Assembly (NCBI RefSeq): GCF_017377775.1
Contig: NZ_JAFVLN010000029.1
Coordinates: 21,933 to 85,932 of the forward strand
DNA length: 64,000 bases
Reading direction: 5' to 3'
Source of the DNA: Streptomyces sp. VRA16 Mangrove soil
GTDB taxonomy: Bacteria > Actinomycetota > Actinomycetes > Streptomycetales > Streptomycetaceae
Both the position numbers and the translations under genes were made by a program. This document shows, in pieces, positions 16,646 through 25,489 of the stretch. The first letter of the stretch is position 1; each line of letters begins with the position of its first letter. Under the pieces are notes generated by a model, which was not told the origin of the DNA, ran no database searches, and was given only the letters and a program-made list of their open reading frames with translations.

Positions 16646-18207
16646 ATCAGCGATTCTGCGGGCTCGGGCACCGAACGGGCCACCTCCGTGGCCGCACCGT
16701 CCGCGCTCCCGCGGGGTAGCAGCAGGGCCGCGGCGACCGAAGCGAGCAGGGCCAGGATGCCGCAGCCGGCCAGGACCAGGTCCATGCCGTGGACGAACGC
16801 GGCGTGCGCGGAGTCGGCGAGGCCGGGCAGGTGGAGCCCGTCGGCTACCGCGTCGGCGCCGGTGACCGAGTCACCGGCGGCGGTCGCGGCCGGTGCGGGC
16901 AGCCCGTCCGTGTCGAGCCGCTGCAGATAGCCGTAGCCCAGCAGGCTGCCGAGGCCCGCGACGCCGAGGGTGCCGCCGAGCTGCTGCACGGTCTCCAGGA
17001 GGCTGGTGCCGGAGCCGGTGCCGGTCTCGGGCAGGACGCCCATGACGAGGCTGGTGGCCGGGACGACCGCGAGCCCGAAGCCGAGCCCGGTCAGGCCCAG
17101 CCAGAGCGCGGTGAAGCCGTAGCCGTCGCCGGGTGCGGTGGTGGCGCCTAGCAGGGCGCCGGCCGCGAGGAGCGCGAGCCCGGCGGGGATCACGGTGCGG
17201 GCGCCGAGCCGCGGCACCAGGGACTCGCTGACGGTGGCGGCCGCCATCAGGCCGCCGATCAGGGGCAGGACGCGCAGCCCCGTACCGAACGAGTCGTTGC
17301 CGAGGACCGCCTCCAGGTACTGCGGGGCGACGAACAGGATGCCCATCACCGCGAAGTTCACGAACACGGCGATCAGCGTGCCGACCCGGAACCTGCGGTC
17401 GGCGAAGAGGTTCAGGTCGACGAGCGGGTGGGCGGTGCGGCGCTCGTGCCGGACGAACCCGGTGAGCAGCACGGCCGCGGCGGCGAGGGAGGCGATGACG
17501 CCCGGCGACGTCCAGCCGTCGGTGGGGATACGGATCGTGCCGTGGACGAGGGCGATGGTGCCGCCCGCGCCGAGTGCGGCGCCGAGGGCGTCGAACGGGG
17601 CCTTCACGGCCGTGAGTCCGTCGTCGGAGGGCAGCAGCCACAGGCCCGCGACCAGGGCGACGGCGGCCACGGGAACGTTGAAGAGGAAGACCGAGCCCCA
17701 CCAGAAGTGGTCCAGGAGCCAGCCGCCGACCAGCGGGCCGACCGGCATGCCGAGCGCCGTCGCGGCGGTCCAGACGGCGACCGCGCGGGGCAGTTCGTCC
17801 TTGCTGAAGACGCGCGGCAGGATCGCCATGGACAGCGGCATGATCACGGCGGCGCCGAGGCCGAGCACGGCGCGGGCGGTGATGACTCCGGCGGGCGATC
17901 CGGCGGCCGCGCCGGCCAGGGACGCGAGCCCGAACAGGGTGATCCCGCCGAGCAGGACCTTCTTGTGCCCGAAGCGGTCGCCGAGCCGGCCCACGGGCAG
18001 CATCGCGACGGACAGGGCGAGCAGGTAGCCGCCGCCGATCCACTGGAGCTGCGCGCTGGTGGCGTGGAGCCCGGAGGCGATGGTCGGCAGAGCGACGTTG
18101 ATGACCGTGCCGTCGAGTCCCACGATCAGGACGCTGAGGGTGAGGGCTGCGAGGGCGAGCCACTTGCGGGCTCCGCTCGCCGGAGTGGTGCTTGCGGTGC
18201 TGTTCAT
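16642..18207 (-). CDS. MFS drug-efflux transporter, DHA2 (14-helix, EmrB/QacA) type
   Basis: 521 aa, ~14 membrane helices. Motif A is GRLGDRFGHKKVLL (about residue 75), the helix-1 motif LDGTVINVALPTI and the antiporter motif C region (GMPVGPLVGGWL) are present, all diagnostic of DHA2 proton-coupled multidrug pumps. ATG 18207 has GGAGG seven bases upstream. The co-operonic TetR gene and a palindrome upstream suggest substrate-induced expression. Confidence 0.92.
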   Translation of the reverse strand: MNSTASTTPASGARKWLALAALTLSVLIVGLDGTVINVALPTIASGLHATSAQLQWIGGGYLLALSVAMLPVGRLGDRFGHKKVLLGGITLFGLASLAGAAAGSPAGVITARAVLGLGAAVIMPLSMAILPRVFSKDELPRAVAVWTAATALGMPVGPLVGGWLLDHFWWGSVFLFNVPVAAVALVAGLWLLPSDDGLTAVKAPFDALGAALGAGGTIALVHGTIRIPTDGWTSPGVIASLAAAAVLLTGFVRHERRTAHPLVDLNLFADRRFRVGTLIAVFVNFAVMGILFVAPQYLEAVLGNDSFGTGLRVLPLIGGLMAAATVSESLVPRLGARTVIPAGLALLAAGALLGATTAPGDGYGFTALWLGLTGLGFGLAVVPATSLVMGVLPETGTGSGTSLLETVQQLGGTLGVAGLGSLLGYGYLQRLDTDGLPAPAATAAGDSVTGADAVADGLHLPGLADSAHAAFVHGMDLVLAGCGILALLASVAAALLLPRGSADGAATEVARSVPEPAESLI

Positions 18208-18266
18208 GAGGGCCTCCGCAGGCTGGAGGACGCGGGAGTGCGACCTGATGACAGATTACTCCCAAA

Positions 18267-18282
18267 TGAGAGTCGACTGTCA
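18267..18282. promoter_or_regulatory. Candidate TetR operator upstream of the efflux operon
   Basis: TGAGAGTCGACTGTCA is a 16-bp palindrome with a single mismatched pair, centred on TCGA, 60 bp upstream of the transporter start. AAATGAG and CTCATTT flank the region as a wider inverted repeat. The operon's own TetR product is the obvious candidate (inference). Confidence 0.55.
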
Positions 18283-18326
18283 ATATCCATCGGACCCTCA
18301 TTTAAGTGCGCACTCTCACTCCCTCC

Positions 18327-19790
18327 CTATCGCTCGGCGCCCTCGACCCCCTTCACCACGAACCCGATCACCGCTCCCCCGCCGTCCCGCCGCGCCGCGA
18401 ACGCCACGCCGCCGTGGGCCGCCGCGACCTCCCGCACGATCGACAGGCCGAGGCCCGAGCCGGGCAGGCTGCGGGCGGCCGGGGCCCGGTAGAAGCGGTC
18501 GAAGATGCGGTCCGCCTCGGCGTCCGCGATGCCGGGGCCGCGGTCGAGGACCTCGACGCGGACGCCGCCCGATCCCGCGAGCCGGGTGACCACGATCTCG
18601 ATCGGCGCCGTGCCGCCGGTGTCGAACTTGGCGGCGTTCTCCACCAGGTTGGACACGGCGCGCTGCAACTGCGCCGGGCGGCCGCGGCTCGTGGAGTCGC
18701 CCGTCACCCGGACCGTGACCGTGCGCCCCGTGCGGCGCCGGACCAGGGTCGCGACGTCCCCCGCGGTCTCCGCGAGCGCCACCTCCACGACCGGCTCGTC
18801 GTCCTCCTTGCCCGCCGCGAGCTCCACCAACTCGTTCACCAGGTCGGTCAGTTCGCGGGACTCCTGGGCGAGGTCGGCGACCAGTTCCTCGCGGACGGCC
18901 GGCGGCAGCTCGTCGATGCGGCGCAGCAGCGAGATGTTCGTCCGCAGCGACGTCAGCGGGGTGCGCAGTTCGTGCCCCGCGTCCTGGACCAGCCGGCGCT
19001 GGTCCTCCACCGAGCGGGCCAGCCGCCCCAGCATCCGGTCGAAGGAACGGCCCAGGCTGCCGACCTCGTCGCCGCCGGTGACCGGGACCGCGACGTCGAG
19101 GCGGCCGGTCGACGCCACGCCCTCCGCGGTCTGCGCGAGCCTGACCAGGCGGGACGTGATCCGGCGGGCCAGCCACCAGCCGAACAGACCGGCCGCGACG
19201 ACCACCGCGGCCGCGAACAGGATCGTCCGCCGCTGCAGCTCCGCCAGCAGGTCCTCGGTGTCGCTGAACTCCTGCGCGACCTGCACCGCGCCGCGGCCGT
19301 CGCCGAGCGCCACGGTCGCCACCCGGAACTCGTCGCCGTCGATCTGTACGTCGTCGTCCTTGTCGACCCTTCCCGCGATCTTGTCGTCCGCCAGCGCGCG
19401 GGCCGACCGGTCGACCGGCAGCTTCGGGGTGCCCGCGTCGACGATCGCACCGTGCGGGCCGAGGACCTGCACGTCGGTGCGGGCGAGCCGGGTCAGCTCG
19501 TCGCGCGGGCTGTCGTGGTCCGCGTCACCCGAGACGAAGTCCTGCGGGCCGAGGGAATCGGCACGCACCTGCTGGCGCAGATCGTGCACGATCTCGTCGA
19601 AGACGGCCTCCTGGTCGACGCGGACCAGCCGGGCCGCCGAGTCGTAGGAGAGGAAACCGACGAGCGCGGTGACACCCGCGGCCACCGCCGCGAAGGAGAC
19701 GGCGAGCTTCGCGCGCAGGCTCCGCGGCACGCGCCGGCGCCCCGCGGGGGTGGTCTCCGCGGGCTCCGCCGCGGCCGGGCCCGTGCTCAC
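18327..19790 (-). CDS. Membrane sensor histidine kinase
   Basis: 487 aa. N-terminal membrane helix (~27-47), an extracytoplasmic region (~48-165), second helix (ILFAAAVVVAAGLFGWWLA), HAMP, HisKA with the phospho-acceptor in QDAGHELRTPLTSL, and HATPase motifs (NLVENAAKFD; DRGPGIAD; GSGLGLSIV). This is the MprB-like group of OmpR-partner kinases. The start GTG/ATG overlaps the response regulator stop by 4 bp. It probably senses envelope stress or a small extracellular signal; the ligand is unknown. Confidence 0.92.
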   Translation of the reverse strand: MSTGPAAAEPAETTPAGRRRVPRSLRAKLAVSFAAVAAGVTALVGFLSYDSAARLVRVDQEAVFDEIVHDLRQQVRADSLGPQDFVSGDADHDSPRDELTRLARTDVQVLGPHGAIVDAGTPKLPVDRSARALADDKIAGRVDKDDDVQIDGDEFRVATVALGDGRGAVQVAQEFSDTEDLLAELQRRTILFAAAVVVAAGLFGWWLARRITSRLVRLAQTAEGVASTGRLDVAVPVTGGDEVGSLGRSFDRMLGRLARSVEDQRRLVQDAGHELRTPLTSLRTNISLLRRIDELPPAVREELVADLAQESRELTDLVNELVELAAGKEDDEPVVEVALAETAGDVATLVRRRTGRTVTVRVTGDSTSRGRPAQLQRAVSNLVENAAKFDTGGTAPIEIVVTRLAGSGGVRVEVLDRGPGIADAEADRIFDRFYRAPAARSLPGSGLGLSIVREVAAAHGGVAFAARRDGGGAVIGFVVKGVEGAER

Positions 19791-20527
19791 CCTTCCCTCA
19801 GGACGTACCCCACGCCCCTGACCGTGTGGATGAGCGGCACCCCGGCCGGCTCGTCCACCTTGCGCCGCAGATAGCCGACGTACACCGCCAGGTTCTTCGA
19901 CCCCGGCCCGAAGTCGTAGCCCCAGATGCGGTCGTAGATCGTGGCGTGGTCGAGGACGATGCCGCTGTTGCGGGCCAGCAGCTCCAGGAGGTCGAACTCC
20001 GTCCGGGTCAGCTCCAGCTCGCGGTTGCCGCGCCAGGCGCGCCGGGCCGCCGGGTCGATGCGCAGATCGGCGGCGGTCACCTGGTCGTCGGGGGCCTCGG
20101 GCGGCTCGGCCGGGGCGGTGCGGCGCAGCAGGGCGCGCAGCCGGGCGAAGACCTCCTCGACGTCGAAGGGCTTGACCACGTAGTCGTCGGCGCCCGCGTC
20201 GAGCCCGGCGATCCGGTCCGGGGTCTCCACGAGCGCGGTCAGCATCAGGATCGGTGTGCGGTCGCCCTCGGCGCGCAGCACCCGGCAGACCTGGAGTCCG
20301 TCGATCCCCGGCATCATCACGTCGAGGACGAGGATGTCGGGCCGGGACCTGTGCACCGCGGCGAGCGCCTCGACACCGTCGGCGACCGCCGTGACGACGT
20401 AGCCCTCCAGCGTCAGGGCACGCTCCAGGGCGTTGCGGATCGGCCGGTCGTCCTCGGCGAGGAGCACCGTCGGGGCGGGGCCGGCCGGCGACGAGGGGGC
20501 GGATGCGGGAACAGCGGGTTGCGACAC
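19787..20527 (-). CDS. OmpR-family response regulator
   Basis: 246 aa. Receiver domain: acidic pocket EDD, phosphoacceptor Asp in DILVLDVMMPGIDG, and conserved Lys in VVKPFDVEEV. C-terminal winged helix with ELTRTEFDLLELLARN and the closing LIHTVRGVGYVLR. It is translated just before the sensor kinase (4-bp overlap). Upstream there are a perfect 14-bp palindrome and tandem CTTACC/CTCACC half-sites in 11-bp phase, which fits direct-repeat binding by an OmpR protein and autoregulation (inference). A Pro/Ala-rich tail of ~20 residues precedes the receiver. Confidence 0.93.
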   Translation of the reverse strand: MSQPAVPASAPSSPAGPAPTVLLAEDDRPIRNALERALTLEGYVVTAVADGVEALAAVHRSRPDILVLDVMMPGIDGLQVCRVLRAEGDRTPILMLTALVETPDRIAGLDAGADDYVVKPFDVEEVFARLRALLRRTAPAEPPEAPDDQVTAADLRIDPAARRAWRGNRELELTRTEFDLLELLARNSGIVLDHATIYDRIWGYDFGPGSKNLAVYVGYLRRKVDEPAGVPLIHTVRGVGYVLREG

Positions 20528-20559
20528 GCAGCCAGTGTGCCTCCCGACCTTGTGCGCAT

Positions 20560-20573
20560 CGCCTGATCAGGCG
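20560..20573. promoter_or_regulatory. Perfect 14-bp palindrome upstream of the two-component operon
   Basis: CGCCTGATCAGGCG, 33 bp ahead of the response regulator start on the minus strand. It could be an operator or a leader hairpin; nothing else identifies it. Confidence 0.4.
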
Positions 20574-20588
20574 TCCCCCAAAAGGCTT

Positions 20589-20627
20589 CTTACCCGCCTC
20601 TCACCGCCACCCGAAGGGCGGCTTACC
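20589..20627. promoter_or_regulatory. Phased direct repeats, candidate OmpR-type binding sites
   Basis: CTTACC at 20589, CTCACC at 20600 and CTTACC at 20622: offsets of 11 and 22 bp, i.e. on the same helix face, between the response regulator and the divergent glycosyltransferase. OmpR/PhoB proteins typically bind such 11-bp repeats. Confidence 0.5.
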
Positions 20628-20682
20628 TGATCCGAGCAGGCTCACTCCGGACATTGGGGGCATGCCGGGGAAGGCAGTACGC

Positions 20683-21990
20683 ATGAAGATCGTGTTCCTG
20701 TTGCACAACGTGTACGCCATCGGCGGCACGGTGCGCACCACGCTCAACCTCGCCGCCGCGCTCGTCGAGCACGGCGGTCACGAGGTGGAGATCGTGTCGA
20801 TGTCCCGGCACAGGGAGACCCCGCGTTTCCCCGTCGACCCGCGCATCGGTCTCGTTCCGCTCGTGGACACCCGGGCGGACGGCGCGGACAGCGGGCTGCC
20901 CGCGTTCGGCGAGCCGGCCCGGGTCTTCCCGGCCGAGGAGAAGCGCTACAAGCAGTACTCGCTCCTGCACGACCAGCGCGTGCGCGCGTACCTGGAGGAG
21001 CGGTGCGACGCGGACGTCGTCATCGGCACCCGTCCCGGCATCAACGTCTACCTCGCCCAGTGGGGCCCCGCGCGGGCGCTGCGCATCGCGCAGGAGCACC
21101 TGCGCCACGACGCGCACACCAAGAAGCTGCGCAAGGTGCTCGCCCGGCACTACCGGCGGCTCGACGCGGTCGTGACGATGACCGAGGAGGACGCCGCGGT
21201 CTACCGGTCGCGGATGCCGCTGCCGGGGGTGCGGGTGCTGTCCGTGCCGAACATCGTGCCGCCGGCCTGCGTACCGCCCTCGGACGGCACGTCGAAGGTC
21301 ATCGCGGCGGCCGGGCGGCTCGCCCCCGGCAAGCGCTACGACCTGCTCCTGGAGGCGTTCGCCGCGGTCGCGGCGAAGGAGCCCGACTGGGAGCTGCGGA
21401 TCTACGGCGGCGGCGCGCAGGAGGAGCGGCTGCGGGATCTGGTGACGGGGCTCGGGCTCACCGGGCGGGCCCGCCTGATGGGCGCGGTGTCGCCGATCGA
21501 ACCGGAGTTCGCCAAGGCGTCGATCGTGGTCAGCGCCTCGGACGCGGAGTCGTTCGGGATGACGCTGGTGGAGGCGATGCGCTGCGGGGTGCCCGTGGTC
21601 AGCACGGACGCGCCGCTGGGCCCCGGGGAGATCATCACGGACGGGCGCGACGGACTCCTCGTCCCCGTCGGCGACTCCCGGGCGCTCGCCGAGGCGATGG
21701 TCACCCTGATCGAGGACCGGACGGCCCGCACGGCGATGGGCGCGGCGGCGCTGGTGTCCGCGCGGCGCTACGACCCGGAGCCGATCGCCGCCCGATATGG
21801 CTTGCTTTTCACCCAACTCGAAGCGACGCGACGGCGTCGTGCATGGCAACGGCTTCGCGCCCGGGCCGCCAACTGGGCGCGCAGGAAGGCCCGTTCGGCA
21901 CGCGACCTGCGCACGGACGGGCGAGGGGGGACACACCATGAAGGTCGAGGCCACAGCAGGGGGACCACCGCCCGGCCCCGCACGCCGTAG
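20683..21990 (+). CDS. Family 4 glycosyltransferase
   Basis: 435 aa. GT-B fold: N-terminal VFLLHNVYAIGGTVRTTLNLA, then the C-terminal nucleotide-sugar domain with AAGRLAPGKRYDLLLEAF, and the E-x7-E signature near SDAESFGMTLVEAMRCGVPVV. Retaining transfer of a sugar from NDP-sugar to a surface or secondary metabolite is expected. ATG 20683 is preferred (GGGGAAGG eight bases upstream) over ATG 20662. The last ~45 residues are Arg-rich and probably peripheral to the membrane. The 3' end overlaps the next gene by 53 bp. Confidence 0.87.
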   Translation: MKIVFLLHNVYAIGGTVRTTLNLAAALVEHGGHEVEIVSMSRHRETPRFPVDPRIGLVPLVDTRADGADSGLPAFGEPARVFPAEEKRYKQYSLLHDQRVRAYLEERCDADVVIGTRPGINVYLAQWGPARALRIAQEHLRHDAHTKKLRKVLARHYRRLDAVVTMTEEDAAVYRSRMPLPGVRVLSVPNIVPPACVPPSDGTSKVIAAAGRLAPGKRYDLLLEAFAAVAAKEPDWELRIYGGGAQEERLRDLVTGLGLTGRARLMGAVSPIEPEFAKASIVVSASDAESFGMTLVEAMRCGVPVVSTDAPLGPGEIITDGRDGLLVPVGDSRALAEAMVTLIEDRTARTAMGAAALVSARRYDPEPIAARYGLLFTQLEATRRRRAWQRLRARAANWARRKARSARDLRTDGRGGTHHEGRGHSRGTTARPRTP

Positions 21991-23659
21991 CACCACGGCC
22001 GCGGCGCCCCGTGAACGGCCCGTCCCACCGGGGCACTTGGCCCCCGATCCCCGGCGACGACGGGCCCCGCAGGGACGGAGGACGGGTTTGACCAGTCGGT
22101 GGCGGCCCGCCCTCCGCCCCTCCCTCTCCGGCTTCCTCGGCGTCCCGGGCTTCTCGGGTGCGCTCGCTCTCGCGGCCGCCGGACCCGCCACCGCCCCGGC
22201 GTCGGCTCCCCCGCGCACCCGCCCGTACCGCCGCTCCGACGACCGGCGCATCCCGGGCCCCGACATCTGGCTCGTGGCGGTCGCCGCACTCTACGCAGCG
22301 GTCCAACTCACCTTCGTCGTCACCTCCTTGGGCCACGCCTACGGATGGGACGAGGCCGTCTACATCTCCCAGTACGACCCGCGCAATCCGGCCGCCTTCT
22401 TCAGCGCGCCGCGCTCGCGCGGCACGAGCCTGCTCACGGCGCCGCTGGTCGCGGTGACCGCCGACCCGCTCGTGCTGCGGGCCGCGCTCGCCGCCTTGTC
22501 CGCCCTCGCCCTGTACGCGGCGTTCCGGGTGTGGCGCCCGCTGGTCGGCGCCCGCACCACCGCCTTCGCCGCGCTGCTCTTCGGCAGCCTGTGGATCACC
22601 CTGCTGTCCGGCTCGATGGCGATGCCCAACCTGTGGGTGGCGTTCGGCGCGGTCGGCGCCGTGGGCTGGGCGCTGCGCGGCGGCACCTGGCAGCTCGCCC
22701 TGTGCGTCGCCGCGGTGGCCCTGTTCCGGGCGCCGGACGCGGTCTGGCTGACGCTGCCGCTCGCCGCGTACGCCCTGCTCGTACGCGGCCGCAGGCGGAC
22801 CCTGCCGTGGCTGGCCGCGGGCCTCGTGGCCGGGCTCGCCCAGTGGGTCACCGAGGCGTATCTGCGCTGGGGCGGGGTGCCCGAGCGGCTGCGGGTCTCC
22901 AGCGCCACCGAGGGCGACATGGGTCTGCACCCGAATCTCGGCACGGTCTGGCGCTCGGTGAACGGTCCGCTGCTGTGCCGCCCCTGCACCGCGGGCACGC
23001 CGCACCAGCCGCTGTTCGCCCTGTGGTGGACGGCGCTGCCGGTCCTCGTGGTGCTCGCGCTCTACGTGGCACGGCGCGAGCGGCGCCTGACGGTCAGCGC
23101 GCTCCCCGTCGCCTGCGCGGCGACGCTGAGCGTCTCGTACCTGCTCCTCATCGGCTACTCGGCGCCCCGCTTCCTGCTCCCGGCGTACGCGCTGCTCTCC
23201 CTCCCGGTCGCGGTGCTGCTGCGGCACCTGAAGCGGCCCCGCCCGCTGGCCGTCGCCGCGGTCGCCCTCATCGGGCTGCAGATCGCGTCGCAGGCCCTGG
23301 TCCTGCACCGGGTGACCGACTCCACGGCGGCCACCGACGGCCGGTACGTCGCCGCCGCGCGCGGTCTGCGCACGATGGGCCTGACGCCGCCCTGCCTGGT
23401 CACCGGCCCGCGCGCCACGCCCATCGGCTACGCGGCGGGCTGTGCCGTCGTCCAGATCAAGGGCAACAACACCAACACGACCCGCGCGGGCCTGCTGCAC
23501 CGCGCGGCCCGGGTGCCCACCGCGCTCCTCACCGGCCCCGGCGCCCGCCCGCCGCGCTACGCCCGGGACTGGACGCCGTACGTGCTGCCGCACACCGGTG
23601 GCTGGACGGCGTGGAAGGCGCCGGTCCCGTACGAGCTGCGACTACTCGGCGGGCCGTAG
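21938..23659 (+). CDS. GT39-like membrane glycosyltransferase (GT-C fold)
   Basis: 573 aa from ATG 21938 (GGGGGG ahead), or 523 aa from TTG 22088, which has a better-placed GGAGG six bases upstream; the first ~50 residues are Pro/Arg-rich and unconserved-looking. At least nine membrane helices follow. The first luminal loop carries the acidic GWDEAVYISQY motif typical of ArnT/PMT-like GT-C enzymes that use polyprenyl-phosphate sugars. It is probably coexpressed with the GT4 gene and would act on the outer face of the membrane. Its end overlaps the convergent FMN reductase gene by 18 bp. Confidence 0.75.
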   Translation: MKVEATAGGPPPGPARRSTTAAAPRERPVPPGHLAPDPRRRRAPQGRRTGLTSRWRPALRPSLSGFLGVPGFSGALALAAAGPATAPASAPPRTRPYRRSDDRRIPGPDIWLVAVAALYAAVQLTFVVTSLGHAYGWDEAVYISQYDPRNPAAFFSAPRSRGTSLLTAPLVAVTADPLVLRAALAALSALALYAAFRVWRPLVGARTTAFAALLFGSLWITLLSGSMAMPNLWVAFGAVGAVGWALRGGTWQLALCVAAVALFRAPDAVWLTLPLAAYALLVRGRRRTLPWLAAGLVAGLAQWVTEAYLRWGGVPERLRVSSATEGDMGLHPNLGTVWRSVNGPLLCRPCTAGTPHQPLFALWWTALPVLVVLALYVARRERRLTVSALPVACAATLSVSYLLLIGYSAPRFLLPAYALLSLPVAVLLRHLKRPRPLAVAAVALIGLQIASQALVLHRVTDSTAATDGRYVAAARGLRTMGLTPPCLVTGPRATPIGYAAGCAVVQIKGNNTNTTRAGLLHRAARVPTALLTGPGARPPRYARDWTPYVLPHTGGWTAWKAPVPYELRLLGGP

Positions 23660-24310
23660 CGCCGCCAGCCGCTGCTCGAAGGGGACGAGGTTCGCGCCGA
23701 AGCCGTCCTGCGGGTCCACCGAGGTGATCGCGCCGTGCAAGGAGCGCGGCGCGATGGCCGCGGCGGTGTCGACATCCGGGGCCGCCGTGCCGACGGCGGA
23801 TGCCGGTGCCATGAAGCGGGCCAGTTCGTCGCCGGCGCGGGTGATGCGGTGGGCGAGGCCGTCCTCGCCCCAGTCCTCGGACGCCGCGTAGACGGCGGTG
23901 GGCAGGGCGAGGGCGCGCAGGTAGGTGAACAGGGGACGCAGGGCGTGTTCGGTGACCAGGGAGTGGCGGGCGGTGCCGCCGGTCGCACCGAGCAGCACCG
24001 GCTTGCCGGTCAGGGCGTCCTTGTCGATCAGGTCGAAGAACGACTTGAACAGTCCGCTGTACGAGGCCGAGAACACCGGCGAGACGGCGATCAGGCCGTC
24101 CGCGGCCGCCACCGCGTCGAGCGCGGCGGCGAGCCGGGCGGGCGGGAACCCGGTGACGAAGTGCTGGGCGATCTCGGTGGCGTGGTCGCGCAGCTCGATC
24201 ACCTGCACCTCGGCGTCCACCCGCGCCACGGTCGCCGCGGCGAGCCGGTCGGCGAGCAGCCGGGTCGACGACGGGGAGCTCAGCCCCGCGGACACGACGA
24301 CAAGCTTCAT
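23642..24310 (-). CDS. NAD(P)H-dependent FMN reductase (CE1759 type)
   Basis: 222 aa flavodoxin-like protein. MKLVVVSAGLSSPSSTRLLAD gives the FMN phosphate-binding loop region, and PVFSASYSGLFKSFFD plus LGATGGTARHSLV are the conserved flavin contacts of the SsuE/MsuE-like group. It would supply reduced flavin to the luciferase-like enzyme encoded 2 bp upstream. Same order as the paired actinobacterial CE1758/CE1759 genes. ATG 24310. Confidence 0.88.
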   Translation of the reverse strand: MKLVVVSAGLSSPSSTRLLADRLAAATVARVDAEVQVIELRDHATEIAQHFVTGFPPARLAAALDAVAAADGLIAVSPVFSASYSGLFKSFFDLIDKDALTGKPVLLGATGGTARHSLVTEHALRPLFTYLRALALPTAVYAASEDWGEDGLAHRITRAGDELARFMAPASAVGTAAPDVDTAAAIAPRSLHGAITSVDPQDGFGANLVPFEQRLAALRPAE

Positions 24311-24312
24311 CT

Positions 24313-25395
24313 CTACTTCGCCTCCTGGGCGGCCGCGACCCGGGCGGCGTGGGTCGGGGCGTCCGGCACGGTGGCCGGCTTGAGGTTCGCGAACTCCTTG
24401 CGCAGCACCGGCACGACCTGTTCGCCGAGCAGGTCGAGCTGCTCCAGGACCGTCTTGAGCGGCAGGCCCGCGTGGTCCATCAGGAACAGCTGGCGCTGGT
24501 AGTCGCCCACGACGTCACGGAAGGACAGGGTCCGCTCGATGACCTGTTGCGGGGAGCCGACGGTCAGCGGGGTCTCGCGGGTGAACTCCTCCAGCGAGGG
24601 GCCGTGGCCGTAGACCGGCGCGTTGTCGAAGTAGGGGCGGAACTCGCGCACCGCGTCCTGGGAGTTCTTGCGCATGAACACCTGCCCGCCCAGGCCGACG
24701 ATGGCCTGCTCGGGGGTGCCGTGCCCGTAGTGGGCGTAGCGCTGGCGGTACAGGTTCACCATCTGCCGGGTGTGGCTGGCCGGCCAGAAGATGTTGTTGT
24801 GGAAGAAGCCGTCGCCGTAGTACGCGGCCTGCTCGGCGATCTCCGGGGACCGGATGGAGCCGTGCCAGACGAACGGCGCCACCCCGTCCAGCGGCCGCGG
24901 CGTGGAGGTGAAGGACTGCAGCGGCGTGCGGAACTTGCCCTTCCAGGTCACCACGTCCTCGTCCCACAGCCGGCGCAGCAGCGCGTAGTTCTCGATGGCC
25001 AGGTCGATGCCGTCGCGGATGTCCTTGCCGAACCACGGATAGACCGGCCCGGTGTTGCCGCGGCCCATCATCACGTCGACCCGGCCGTCCGCGACGTGCT
25101 GCAGCATCGCGAAGTCCTCGGCGATCTTCACCGGGTCATTGGTCGTGATCAGCGTCGTGGACGTGGACAGGATCAGGTTCTCGGTGCGGGCGGCGATGTA
25201 GCCGAGCATCGTCGTCGGCGAGGACGGCACGAACGGCGGGTTGTGGTGCTCACCGGTCGCGAAGACGTCCAGACCGACCTCCTCCGCCTTCTGCGCGATG
25301 GCGAGCATCGCCTTGATCCGCTCGTGCTCACTGGGGGCACGACCGGTCGTCGGGTCGACCGTGACATCACCGACGGTGAAGATCCCGAACTGCAT
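24313..25395 (-). CDS. LLM-class flavin-dependent monooxygenase (CE1758 type)
   Basis: 360 aa, bacterial luciferase-like TIM barrel. Starts MQFGIFTVGDVTVDP; conserved VFATGEHHNPPFVPSSP, then LILSTSTTLITTNDPVK and GRVDVMMGRGNTGPVYPWFG (quoted in parts). It uses FMNH2 delivered by the downstream reductase. Substrate unknown; these pairs often detoxify or desulfurise small molecules. The promoter carries a TATAGT -10 and an overlapping GTTGA-N4-TCAAC palindrome. Confidence 0.9.
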   Translation of the reverse strand: MQFGIFTVGDVTVDPTTGRAPSEHERIKAMLAIAQKAEEVGLDVFATGEHHNPPFVPSSPTTMLGYIAARTENLILSTSTTLITTNDPVKIAEDFAMLQHVADGRVDVMMGRGNTGPVYPWFGKDIRDGIDLAIENYALLRRLWDEDVVTWKGKFRTPLQSFTSTPRPLDGVAPFVWHGSIRSPEIAEQAAYYGDGFFHNNIFWPASHTRQMVNLYRQRYAHYGHGTPEQAIVGLGGQVFMRKNSQDAVREFRPYFDNAPVYGHGPSLEEFTRETPLTVGSPQQVIERTLSFRDVVGDYQRQLFLMDHAGLPLKTVLEQLDLLGEQVVPVLRKEFANLKPATVPDAPTHAARVAAAQEAK

Positions 25396-25417
25396 GACTG
25401 CTCACCTTCCGCAGGTT

Positions 25418-25435
25418 GTTGACTGTTCAACTATA
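25418..25435 (-). promoter_or_regulatory. Promoter with MarR-like palindrome for the flavin pair
   Basis: On the minus strand the -10 hexamer TATAGT (25435-25430) is directly followed and overlapped by GTTGAACAGTCAAC (25431-25418), arms GTTGA/TCAAC with a 4-bp centre. Such TTGA-N4-TCAA boxes are usual for MarR-type repressors. No MarR gene is adjacent. Confidence 0.5.
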
Positions 25436-25489
25436 CCTGCAGAACGGTGCCCCCCGTCCCGCTATTCCCGGCCGGGCATGATGGCCCCC

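Noticed and set aside
20683..23659. Two glycosyltransferases as a natural-product cluster
   Set aside because: No PKS, NRPS or sugar-nucleotide genes are adjacent; they fit surface glycan work better.
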